This document shows, piece by piece, positions 1 through 8,321 of a DNA stretch of 52,829 nucleotides. The DNA comes from an uncultured Lachnospiraceae bacterium. Its GTDB lineage: Bacteria > Bacillota > Clostridia > Lachnospirales > Lachnospiraceae. Under the pieces are notes generated by a model that made no database searches, was not told the DNA's origin, and saw only the letters and a list, made by a program, of their open reading frames with translations. Where the stretch lies: positions 1-52,829 of the forward strand of contig CALWLY010000023.1 in NCBI GenBank assembly GCA_944381635.1, read 5' to 3'. The first letter of the stretch is position 1. Every line of letters starts with the position of its first letter. The position numbers and the translations under genes are program-made.

Positions 1-76
1 GCATAAACCATTAATTTGTTAGCTGAAATATTGAATTTTCAAGGTGCGAAGCCCATTTTAGATATGGGAAGTCTTA
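1..76. mobile_element. End of an unclassified insertion element at the left edge
   Basis: Bases 22-45 are an exact inverted copy of bases 52790-52813 at the other end of the window (24 of 24). Exactly 19 bases further inward on both sides lies TGGGAAGT (65-72 here; reverse complement at 52763-52770), with a small hairpin between (CCCAT 52-56 with ATGGG 64-68). Outside the 24-base core the two edges diverge, as left and right ends of one insertion element do. Glycosyltransferase homology resumes at about 77, which places the likely terminus near 73-77. No transposase is in view, so the family is unknown. Confidence 0.55.
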
Positions 77-1645
77 GAAAATAATATTCCGAATGAGCAG
101 GATTACTTTTCCAAGGAGATCAATGTGAGCAGAAATGCTACAAATTCCGTAGCCTATACAGGAAGTAATACCATTCTGCTGCGTGAAGCGATGGAAGAGA
201 TTGGAGGATTTCCTTATCATACGATTACCGAAGATTTTGAGACGAGTATTCGTTTGCAGAAGGCCGGCTACATTACTTATGCCACGAAGGAAGTGCTGGC
301 GGCCGGTTTGGCTACCACTACAGTCTCCAGCATGATGAAACAGCGGATTCGCTGGGCGCAGGGAGTGATTCAGAGCATTCAGAATACCAACGCCGTATTT
401 ACAGGGAAGCTGCCCCTGTCGGGAAGAATGGTATATTTGAATGCGTATTTGTACTGGTGGTCCTTTCTGGCGCGCATCATCTTTATTGTTGCGCCGATTC
501 TTTTTGCATTGTTTCAGATTCAGTTGGTGGAATGTGATTTTCTTGAATTGATGATTTTCTGGTTTCCGTCGTATCTTCTGTATGCCGCGGCTTCCAGATA
601 TGCCAGCACCAACATCAGAAATTTGAGATGGAGCCAGATCATCGATACCATTCTCGCTCCGTATCTTATCATTCCCGTTTTCCTGGAATCTGTAGGAATT
701 CACCAGAGAAAGTTTAAAGTTACCAGCAAGAAAAAAGAAGGTGACAATACGACAAATTTCAGGTTTATGATTCCTCATCTGACTTTGGCGGTTCTGACGG
801 TGATTGCCATTTTAAAATTCCTCTACGGAAAGTATGGCATGGCGCTTGTACTGAGCAGTGTGATCATTTTCTGGCTGTTTTATAACCTCCGGGCGCTGAT
901 TTTTGCTATTTTCTTCATGATGGGAAGGAAATCTTACCGCAAATTTGAAAGGGTTCGGGCAGAAGAAAAAGTGATCGTCACGGTTCATGGAATGAAATAT
1001 GAAGGAAGGACCGTGGATGTATCGGAGGAAGGGATTGCTTTTCGCCTGAAAAGATCTTTTTACATTCCGGACGACGAAGAGTTTGAAATTCTGGTGGAAT
1101 CTCCTTATTATCGGGCAAAACTGTCTGCACAGCTTGTTTATATGAAAGAGCTGGATTCCTCCTACCACTATGCAGCCATGGTGAAACCGGATTCCGAGAC
1201 GGACCTGCGTCAGTATCTGCAGATCATCCATGACAGGATTCATACACATCCTAAGGAATTGGATATGTGGATGACAACCTACGACGATATAATCAGGAAT
1301 ATAAGGAAAAGGGTGGAGAAAACAGTTGTCCTGAAAAGAAAGGCTTTGCGGATACCGATAGCAAGAGAAATCTCCTTCTCACAGGGCGCAGGCGGTTATG
1401 TGGTGGATTTTAATTACCATTATCTGGCTGTGAGGAATTTCAGGTCCGGACAATGGGACGGGGTGACTCCTCTTAGATGGGATCTGAAAGACCACACGCT
1501 GTATTTGGCAAAAAAGGAGCAAAACCAGGATAACAAAAATATTCTTTTGCTGGAAATTCAAAATCTTGGGGAGCTGACGGATCAGGGAATTGAATTGACA
1601 GAGATCGTAAAAATGATGAAAGAAAGGGGGAATGAGGAAAAATGA
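62..1645 (+). CDS. 5'-truncated BcsA-like glycosyltransferase (GT2) with PilZ domain
   Basis: This is the C-terminal part of a processive membrane glycosyltransferase of the cellulose-synthase type. The frame opens after a stop at 59-61; a GTG at 125 is the first formal start, but conserved sequence (NNIPNEQDYF) continues upstream of it to about 77. The acceptor-site TED motif (ITEDFETS) and the QxxRW motif (QRIRWAQG) are present, followed by several membrane helices. A PilZ domain follows, with RxxxR (R272-R276 counted from the GTG) and DxSxxG (D298-G303), so c-di-GMP binding is expected. About 130 further residues have no domain I recognise. The N-terminal UDP-sugar-binding aspartates are missing because a mobile-element end abuts the gene, so it is probably inactive here. 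It overlaps the next gene by ATGA. Confidence 0.85.
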   Translation: MWEVLENNIPNEQDYFSKEINVSRNATNSVAYTGSNTILLREAMEEIGGFPYHTITEDFETSIRLQKAGYITYATKEVLAAGLATTTVSSMMKQRIRWAQGVIQSIQNTNAVFTGKLPLSGRMVYLNAYLYWWSFLARIIFIVAPILFALFQIQLVECDFLELMIFWFPSYLLYAAASRYASTNIRNLRWSQIIDTILAPYLIIPVFLESVGIHQRKFKVTSKKKEGDNTTNFRFMIPHLTLAVLTVIAILKFLYGKYGMALVLSSVIIFWLFYNLRALIFAIFFMMGRKSYRKFERVRAEEKVIVTVHGMKYEGRTVDVSEEGIAFRLKRSFYIPDDEEFEILVESPYYRAKLSAQLVYMKELDSSYHYAAMVKPDSETDLRQYLQIIHDRIHTHPKELDMWMTTYDDIIRNIRKRVEKTVVLKRKALRIPIAREISFSQGAGGYVVDFNYHYLAVRNFRSGQWDGVTPLRWDLKDHTLYLAKKEQNQDNKNILLLEIQNLGELTDQGIELTEIVKMMKERGNEEK

Positions 1646-3507
1646 TCGTGCTGAAAGGGATTCTCATGATAAGTTCTCTGGCAGGATATTATCTTTGGGT
1701 AACGAGCAAAACAGATATCCGCAAAGAGTTTATTCCGCTGAGCATTTTCTCGGCAGTTTCTCTGGTGCTTTATTTCGGGGGGCTGGCGGGACTGCTTTTG
1801 CCCACGGCGGCAGCTGTGTATATCCTGGGACTTGCGCTGTGTCTGTATATGGTTTTCCAGAGCAGGAAAAGGGGATTTTTTGTTAAGAAGCCGGGATTGT
1901 TTGAAATCTGTTTTCTGATTATCGGAATTTTATTTCTTCTGCTGTCATTTTTCCTGAAGATGCAGCATTATGACAACTTTTCCCACTGGGCGATTGTTGT
2001 AAAAAATATGCTGACAACCAATCATTTCCCTACGATGCAGGATGATCTCATTGCTTTTAAGGATTACCCCTTGGGAATCAGCGTTTTTATTTATTACGTC
2101 TGCCGTTTTTGGGGCAATAATCAGGGAATTATGCTGGCAGCCCAGAATGTGCTGCTGCTTGCAGGCTTTCTGGCGATTTTTGGCATCATAAGGGAAAAAA
2201 GAAGATTTCTGGTGTATTCTTTTGTCGCCATGGGATTTTCTATGGCGTCTTTTTTGAATCTGACGATTCGAATCAACAATCTTCTTGTGGACTTTCATCT
2301 GCCTGTTTTTGCCCTGGCGGCGATAGCGGTCATTGATTATTATCAGGACGAAATGAAAAAAGCGGCATGGCTTCTTGTACCTATCCTTGGATTTTTGACA
2401 GTTGTAAAAAATACCGGAATGATTTTTGCCGCTTTTCCTCTGATCTATCTTGTCTATGTGCTGCTAAAAAACAAGGTTACCTGGAAGAAACTGGTATGGC
2501 TTGTTCTGATCTTGGGATTCGTGATGCTTCCCAATCTTTTCTGGAACTATCATATGAAAACAGATCTGGCGGGTGCCATGCAGAAATTTTCCATGAAATC
2601 GCAGACCGAGGAATATGCGGCAGCAGATGACTTACAGCACCAGGAGATTATCGAAAAATTTGTAAAGGAAGCAACGGATCCGGCCAGCCGTGCGGCGTTT
2701 GCCTTTTACTTCTGCCATGTGGTTGTTATTTCTGTCACACTGTGGTGCCTGATCAGAAAAAAGAGATGGCTGAAGCTGTCTGCCACGCTGCTTATACTGG
2801 ATCTGGCGGTTGGCCTATATTACGGAGGAATTCTCCATATGTATCTATACAGAATGCCTGCCAACGAGGCGGTGGTTCTTGCCGGATTTGAAAGATATGC
2901 CTGCAGTATTATGGTATTTTTTGTGGGAGGACTGATTCTTGCCGGCACAAAAGATATCGAAGACTCTTTTTGGATAAAAAATGTGCAGGGAGATACTTAC
3001 CGGGCTTTTCGCTCTCCGGTGACAAAACAGAGATACCAGTCCGCCACTCTGGCTGCCATTGTGATCTTATTTAATTTCCTGTACTCTGAGATGACCGGTC
3101 TGGTGGAAATCCGCATGCATTATGAGGAAAGCATCGCCGGTCAGGTGGAAGAGCTTGTGGGAGACAACTGGTATGAAAACGGAGAAGAAGACAGCAGACG
3201 TTATCTGGTTCTGGGAACCGATGAAGACGGAAAGTTTACAGATTATGAGCTGTCCTATACGATGAAATATTTTCTCTATGCCAGTCAGGTAGAAATAATG
3301 ACGCCTGTTACCGTCAAGGAACTTGATAAACTGCTGGGAGACTATGACAGGGTTATTCTTTTTGACCAGGGTGCCGTTTACGGGGATGAAAAAGCCGTTG
3401 AAACCGTAGAACGAAAAGCAATCTGGGATAGTGAAAAGCTGCAGGAAGAGCTGGAAGGGGTGCTTGCTGACAGCGGGAGTGCGATAGCTGGAAAATCCCG
3501 GATGTAA
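1642..3507 (+). CDS. Polytopic membrane protein, putative GT-C-type glycosyltransferase
   Basis: A 621-residue protein with roughly 13 predicted membrane helices and a soluble C-terminal tail of about 130 residues. An early extracytoplasmic loop holds DNFSHW (from D111) followed by VVKNML and a YPLG motif. This resembles the [D/E]xFSHW...KNM...YPPG signature I associate with lipid-phosphate-dependent GT-C proteins in clostridia; the assignment is inference. The start is the ATG overlapping the stop of the PilZ glycosyltransferase (ATGA) with GAGG just upstream, so the two are probably translationally coupled and act in the same exopolysaccharide pathway. A general polysaccharide polymerase or a protein of unknown function are alternatives. 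Confidence 0.7.
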   Translation: MIVLKGILMISSLAGYYLWVTSKTDIRKEFIPLSIFSAVSLVLYFGGLAGLLLPTAAAVYILGLALCLYMVFQSRKRGFFVKKPGLFEICFLIIGILFLLLSFFLKMQHYDNFSHWAIVVKNMLTTNHFPTMQDDLIAFKDYPLGISVFIYYVCRFWGNNQGIMLAAQNVLLLAGFLAIFGIIREKRRFLVYSFVAMGFSMASFLNLTIRINNLLVDFHLPVFALAAIAVIDYYQDEMKKAAWLLVPILGFLTVVKNTGMIFAAFPLIYLVYVLLKNKVTWKKLVWLVLILGFVMLPNLFWNYHMKTDLAGAMQKFSMKSQTEEYAAADDLQHQEIIEKFVKEATDPASRAAFAFYFCHVVVISVTLWCLIRKKRWLKLSATLLILDLAVGLYYGGILHMYLYRMPANEAVVLAGFERYACSIMVFFVGGLILAGTKDIEDSFWIKNVQGDTYRAFRSPVTKQRYQSATLAAIVILFNFLYSEMTGLVEIRMHYEESIAGQVEELVGDNWYENGEEDSRRYLVLGTDEDGKFTDYELSYTMKYFLYASQVEIMTPVTVKELDKLLGDYDRVILFDQGAVYGDEKAVETVERKAIWDSEKLQEELEGVLADSGSAIAGKSRM

Positions 3508-3640
3508 GCGGCTTTAAAAGGATATGCAACTGGCGGTTGACAGATTTCCAAGCCGGATTGGTGGTCAGCAATTCGTGGTTATGATATGCTAAGTTCAAAG
3601 AGAGAAAGTTGATTTTGAAAAATCACAGGAGGAAGAATGT

Positions 3641-4630
3641 ATGATATTAGCAGACAAAATCACAGACTTGCGAAAGAAAAACGGCTGGTCTCAGGAAGAA
3701 CTTGCCGGTAAGCTGGGAGTATCCAGACAGTCCGTATCCAAATGGGAAAGCGCCGCGTCGATTCCCGATCTGGATAAAATTATGAAGCTCAGCGAGCTTT
3801 TCGGAGTCAGCACCGACTACCTTTTAAAAGATTCCATAGAGCCGAAAGAGAACGAGATAGAGGTTTCGGATTCTCTTATGGATGAAAAAGTCCGGGTGAT
3901 CACATTGGAAGAAGCCAACACATATCTTGATTTGGTACGTAATATTGCAGGCAAGATCGCCCTTGGTGTGGCATTGTGTATTCTTTCTCCGGCTGCTTTG
4001 ATTTGTTTGGCAGGACTTTCTGATGAAGAAGGGGGATTCGTGATTCCGGAAGCTGCGGCTATAGGAACGGGTATGACAATTCTGCTTTTGATGGTTGCTG
4101 TGGCTGTTGCACTGTTTATTTATTATGGAAGGAAGCTTGATGCTTATGATTTTTTGGAAAAAGAACCGATCGAGCTGGCCTACGGAGTAACGGGAGCAGT
4201 GGAAAAGCACAAGTCAAAGTATGAATCTGCTCATAGTGTGTCACTGGTAACAGGCGTGGCATTGTGTATTCTCAGCGCAGTGCCGATCATGGTGACTGCG
4301 GCATTTGACAATGGAGGAATGGCAGTGATCATCGGTGTGGATCTGTGCCTGGCTCTGGTAGCTTTGGGAGTGTTTTTTCTTGTAAGAACTTTGTGTGTTT
4401 TTGAAGCATTTCAAAAATTATTGGAAGAAGGGGACTATTCTCGAAAAAAGAAAATAGAAAACGAGAAAAATGATGTCCTCAGTACAGTATACTGGTGCGT
4501 GATCACGGCTGTGTATCTTGGATGGAGTTTTTATACGATGGAATGGCACAGGACCTGGATTATCTGGCCATGTGCAGCAGTCCTGTTTGGAGCAGTGGCA
4601 GGAATCAGTGCTCTTATACGAAGAAAATAG
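3641..4630 (+). CDS. XRE-family HTH regulator fused to a membrane domain
   Basis: Residues 1-65 form a Cro/C1-type helix-turn-helix (WSQEELAGKLGVSRQSVSKWE) with the usual SVSKWE recognition helix and the FGVSTDYLL ending. A linker and about six hydrophobic segments follow, so this DNA-binding protein is membrane anchored. Such HTH-membrane fusions are common in Lachnospiraceae and Clostridium, where they are thought to regulate neighbouring transporters or stress genes; the target here is unknown. An AGGAGG site sits about 10 bases before the ATG. A strong intrinsic terminator follows at 4643, so it is a single-gene unit. Confidence 0.85.
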   Translation: MILADKITDLRKKNGWSQEELAGKLGVSRQSVSKWESAASIPDLDKIMKLSELFGVSTDYLLKDSIEPKENEIEVSDSLMDEKVRVITLEEANTYLDLVRNIAGKIALGVALCILSPAALICLAGLSDEEGGFVIPEAAAIGTGMTILLLMVAVAVALFIYYGRKLDAYDFLEKEPIELAYGVTGAVEKHKSKYESAHSVSLVTGVALCILSAVPIMVTAAFDNGGMAVIIGVDLCLALVALGVFFLVRTLCVFEAFQKLLEEGDYSRKKKIENEKNDVLSTVYWCVITAVYLGWSFYTMEWHRTWIIWPCAAVLFGAVAGISALIRRK

Positions 4631-4642
4631 AAAAAAGTACGT

Positions 4643-4691
4643 AAAAATATCGAGAGTGTCACACAAAAAAGTGCACTTTCGATATTTTTTT
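4643..4691 (+). terminator. Intrinsic terminator after the XRE regulator
   Basis: AAAAATATCGA plus AGTG and CAC pair with GTGCACTTTCGATATTTTT across an A-rich loop, with one G-U pair and one bulge, ending in a run of seven T. The A-rich 5' flank could also serve the opposite strand, but no gene converges here. Confidence 0.85.
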
Positions 4692-4865
4692 GCGCGGATA
4701 CCCGTATTATCGGCATTTTTAACAATAGAAATGAGAGTCGGTATCAGTTAAAATAAAACCCGCCCAAATCGGCATAAGCGCTGTTTTATAAGGGAAAGAA
4801 TAGGCAATGAGATGAAAAACATGGAAATGTCATGAAAAAAATAGTTTAGAAAGCGGAGAGGTGTT

Positions 4866-5711
4866 ATGAGTAAAACAAGAGTCTGGATCGTAGGTGCAGA
4901 AGGAAATCTGGGAAGTACCATTTACAGAGAGATTGACAGAGAAGAATACCGCGTTATCACTTCCGATAAGGATGTGGACATCACAGATGTGGAACAGGTC
5001 ACCCGTTATATGGATGTGAACCGTCCGGATGTGGTGATAAACTGTGCGGGAATTGTCAGAAGCGGCGATGAGGAAGCCGAACTTGTGGAATTATATAAAG
5101 TAAATACGCTGGGAGCCAGAAATCTGGCCGTGGCATCCCGAAAGACCGGAGCCAAGATCATTCATATTTCCACAGATGATGTGTTTGCGGGAAATGTGAC
5201 AGCTGAGCGGAATGAGTTTGATATTGCCATGCCGGACACAGAGTATGGAAAAAGTAAGCTGGCTGCGGAAACCATGATTCGGGAATTAAATCCCAAACAT
5301 TTGATTGTCAGAAGTTCCTGGGTATATGGCGGTGGAAAAAACGAAGATTTTGTGGATAAAATTCTTGGTCAGGCGAAATCCGGTGAAAAAATCCAGGTTC
5401 CCAACGATCAGATAAGTTCTCCCACAAGCTGCAGAGAGCTGGCGCGTTTTATCGTCTGCCTGATCGGTTCCAGGGAATACGGAATTTTTCATGCAGCCTG
5501 CCAGGGAAGATGTACCCGGTATGAATTTGCCAAAACAATCCTGCAGGAAAAAGGTTTGGATCAGGTGGAAGTGGAGGCTGTTTTTTCCTCTGCAAACGGA
5601 GGCAGATGCACGAAGCTTCGCAATCTGATGATGGAAATCACAGGAATTTATCGCATGCCTGACTGGCAGGAGGCACTGAGAGAATATTTGAGCGAGGAGG
5701 AAAATGGATGA
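4866..5711 (+). CDS. rfbD: RmlD-like NAD(P)-dependent sugar reductase
   Basis: A 281-residue short-chain dehydrogenase of the dTDP-4-dehydrorhamnose reductase (RmlD) family, which reduces a nucleotide-activated 4-keto sugar. The nucleotide-binding glycine motif GAEGNLGS is near the N-terminus, NCAG follows the third strand, STDDVF carries the family serine/threonine, and the catalytic YxxxK is YGKSK. No other rml or rfb genes are adjacent, so rhamnose synthesis is not proven; a related epimerase or reductase role is possible. The stop overlaps the symporter start by ATGA, an unexpected partner for a sugar reductase. Confidence 0.8.
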   Translation: MSKTRVWIVGAEGNLGSTIYREIDREEYRVITSDKDVDITDVEQVTRYMDVNRPDVVINCAGIVRSGDEEAELVELYKVNTLGARNLAVASRKTGAKIIHISTDDVFAGNVTAERNEFDIAMPDTEYGKSKLAAETMIRELNPKHLIVRSSWVYGGGKNEDFVDKILGQAKSGEKIQVPNDQISSPTSCRELARFIVCLIGSREYGIFHAACQGRCTRYEFAKTILQEKGLDQVEVEAVFSSANGGRCTKLRNLMMEITGIYRMPDWQEALREYLSEEENG

Positions 5712-7021
5712 TAAATAGGAAGAGAAGTAATGAGCAGGGAAGGAATGCAGGGAAAAAGAGAGAAAAAACAGGGCTGACCACGAAAATTTTCATTGCCCTG
5801 ATAGGCGGCATGATACTGGGAAGTATTCTTCATTCCTTTGTGCCATCCTCTTATTGGAAAGATACGGTGTTGACAGGCGGCATTTTTTATGTGGTGGGTC
5901 AGGGATTTATCCGTCTGATGCAGATGCTGGTGGTACCTCTTGTTTTCTGTTCCATTGTCTGCGGAAGCGCGGCAATCGGAGACACCAAAACCCTTGGGAA
6001 AGTGGGAGTGAAAATCTTAGCATTTTACCTGGTGACTACAGCCATGGCAATTTCTGTGGCATTGACTTTGGGAACGATTGTCAAACCGGGACTGCAGCTT
6101 GACTTGAGTAAGGTGACCACAGCGGCTTCCAATACCTCCGTGCAGCAGTCAACCAGCATGACGGATACGCTTTTGAATATTATTCCCACTAATCCCATAC
6201 AGGCGCTGGCCAACGGAGAGATGCTTCAGATTATTTTGTTTGCCGTGATCGTGGGAATCATTCTGGCAAAACTCGGGGAAAAGACGGAAGTTGTCTTCAA
6301 CTTTTTCTCCGGTTTTAACGATATTATGATGGAAATGACAGGAATGGTCATGCATCTGGCTCCTTATGGTGTATTCTGCCTGGTAGCCAAGACATTTTCC
6401 GAGCTGGGATTTTCCGCATTCGGTTCCATGGCAAAATATATGCTTTGCGTGGCCGGGGCGCTGGCAATTCACTGTTTCGGGGTGTATTCCGGTCTGTTTG
6501 CTGCGTTTACCAGATTGAATCCATTCCGGTTTATCCGAAAATATCTGCCGGTGATGGGATTTGCTTTTTCCACGGCAACCTCCAACGCTACCATTCCTTT
6601 GGCCATTGAAACGCTGGAGGAAAAAATAGGAGTCAGCAGGAAGATCTCTTCCTTTACCATACCCCTGGGCGCTACCATAAATATGGACGGAACAGCCATC
6701 ATGCAGGGCGTGGCAGTATGCTTTGCAGCTCAGGCATATGGAATTTCTTTAGGACCTGCAGAATATCTTACGGTAATTGCCACAGCTACCCTTGCCTCCA
6801 TCGGTACCGCCGGAGTGCCTGGGGTAGGACTTATCACACTGTCCATGGTATTCAATTCCATCGGACTTCCTGTGGAAGCAATCGGTATCATCATGGGAAT
6901 CGACCGTATCCTGGATATGGCCCGCACAGCCGTAAATATTACCGGCGACGCCATGTGTACCACGATTGTGGCCAGCATGGAAACCGACTCTTTCCAAAAG
7001 GATGTTTTTGTGGGAAAATAA
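5708..7021 (+). CDS. Dicarboxylate/amino acid:cation symporter (DAACS family)
   Basis: A 437-residue secondary transporter of the GltP/DctA/SstT group that couples uptake of glutamate-, aspartate-, serine- or dicarboxylate-like substrates to Na+ or H+. Family signatures are clear: AFSTATSNATIPLA (serine-rich HP1 hairpin), PLGATINMDGTA (TM7 NMDGT cation site), GVPGVGLI (HP2) and DRILDMARTAVNITGD (TM8 substrate site). An AGGAGG at about 5696 precedes the ATG at 5708; a closer ATG at 5704 in another frame hits a stop after four codons. Substrate specificity cannot be read from the sequence. Confidence 0.92.
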   Translation: MINRKRSNEQGRNAGKKREKTGLTTKIFIALIGGMILGSILHSFVPSSYWKDTVLTGGIFYVVGQGFIRLMQMLVVPLVFCSIVCGSAAIGDTKTLGKVGVKILAFYLVTTAMAISVALTLGTIVKPGLQLDLSKVTTAASNTSVQQSTSMTDTLLNIIPTNPIQALANGEMLQIILFAVIVGIILAKLGEKTEVVFNFFSGFNDIMMEMTGMVMHLAPYGVFCLVAKTFSELGFSAFGSMAKYMLCVAGALAIHCFGVYSGLFAAFTRLNPFRFIRKYLPVMGFAFSTATSNATIPLAIETLEEKIGVSRKISSFTIPLGATINMDGTAIMQGVAVCFAAQAYGISLGPAEYLTVIATATLASIGTAGVPGVGLITLSMVFNSIGLPVEAIGIIMGIDRILDMARTAVNITGDAMCTTIVASMETDSFQKDVFVGK

Positions 7022-7055
7022 AAGAGAATTTTCAAAAAAGACAAGAGAGAGAATT

Positions 7056-8177
7056 ATGCGTATTTTAATTTTGTCCTGTAACACGGGAGAAGGACACAAC
7101 ATGGCCGGCAAGGCTCTGATGGAAGAGCTCAACAGCCGGGGACACAAAGCATGGATGCAGGATATGATGCTTCTGGCAGGAAACAGAACCTCCAGGATGG
7201 TCGGAGGCGGTTATGTGGGACTTGTGAAGCACATGCCCGGTGCATTCCATCTGTTATACAAAGCAGGGGAAAAGGTGAGTTCCAGCAAACACAAATCGCC
7301 GGTCTACTATGCCAATACACTTCTTGCGGGCAAAGTAGAAAATTATATAGACAGACAGAGGCCGGATGTGATCGTGACTACCCATTTGTTTCCGGCGGAG
7401 ACACTGACCTGCTTAAAGCGGAGAGGGCGTCTGCTTCAGAAAACGGTAGTGCTGACTACGGATTACACTTGCATTCCCTTTTGGGAGGAGACAGAATGCG
7501 ATTTTTATATTCTTCCCCAAAAGGCTATGATAGAAGAATATGTACAAAAAGGAATTGCGGCGGAAAAGCTGCTTCCCTTCGGCATTCCGGTGAGCCGCGC
7601 TTTCACACTGCCAAAGGAAAAAAGACAGGCCAGAATAGACTGCGGCCTGAATCCGGAGGTGCCCGCATATCTTATTATGAGCGGAAGTATGGGATTTGGA
7701 AGTATCAACGTGTTTGCGGAGCTGCTGTTTAGACAATGCAAAAAAGGCGAGCAGATCGTCATTATCTGCGGGCATAATAAGAGCATGGAAAAAACACTGA
7801 AGAAACAGTTCGGCGGCCGCAGCCGGGTACATGTCATAGGCTTTACAGACCGGGTTTCCGATTATATGGATGCCTGTGACGTAATCTTTACAAAACCGGG
7901 CGGACTAAGCAGCACGGAGGCGGCGGTGAAAAAAATCCCCATTGTACATACAGCGCCGATTCCCGGCTGTGAGACGAAAAATCTCCGGTTTTTTAAAGCG
8001 TGCGGGATGTCTTTAGCTTCCAAAAAGATGGAAGAACAGATTGCTTTTGGAAAGAAGCTGGTGGATGATGGTGAAATGGCAAGGCAGATGCGGGAAGCGC
8101 AGGAAAAACATATGCCGCCCTTTGCCGCCTCTCATCTGGCAGATTTTCTGGAACAGCTTTGCCAAAAGCAGGAATAG
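7056..8177 (+). CDS. GT28 diacylglycerol glycosyltransferase-like protein
   Basis: A 373-residue protein of the MGDG-synthase/UgtP type, which transfers glucose or galactose from a UDP-sugar to diacylglycerol at the inner membrane face. The N-terminal motif SCNTGEGHNMAGKAL matches the family's GxGHxxAA-type lipid-acceptor motif, and the C-terminal Rossmann half has the donor-site pattern FTKPGGLSSTEA. The start is the ATG at 7056 with an AAGAGAGAG site; a longer frame from 6966 lies inside the symporter gene. It probably makes glycolipid for the membrane or a lipoteichoic-acid anchor; anomeric linkage and sugar are not determinable. Confidence 0.85.
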   Translation: MRILILSCNTGEGHNMAGKALMEELNSRGHKAWMQDMMLLAGNRTSRMVGGGYVGLVKHMPGAFHLLYKAGEKVSSSKHKSPVYYANTLLAGKVENYIDRQRPDVIVTTHLFPAETLTCLKRRGRLLQKTVVLTTDYTCIPFWEETECDFYILPQKAMIEEYVQKGIAAEKLLPFGIPVSRAFTLPKEKRQARIDCGLNPEVPAYLIMSGSMGFGSINVFAELLFRQCKKGEQIVIICGHNKSMEKTLKKQFGGRSRVHVIGFTDRVSDYMDACDVIFTKPGGLSSTEAAVKKIPIVHTAPIPGCETKNLRFFKACGMSLASKKMEEQIAFGKKLVDDGEMARQMREAQEKHMPPFAASHLADFLEQLCQKQE

Positions 8178-8321
8178 CGTCGGTGTGCAGGGACGCAAAT
8201 TCAGCTATTTTTAACCGTATCGCCCCTATAATCGACGCTGATAAAAAACAGGACCATATCGGTGAAAAATGGGAAAACTATCAAGGAAGAGCAGCAAAGT
8301 GCTGCCGGAAAGGAGAAACTT

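Noticed and set aside
74-778. 234-residue minus-strand ORF at the left edge
   Set aside because: Antisense to the glycosyltransferase and rich in Asn/His/Arg, as shadow frames are.
8178-8321. Possible purine riboswitch before guanine deaminase
   Set aside because: I found no three-way-junction core (paired loop sequences and conserved junction bases) and the gap is too short.
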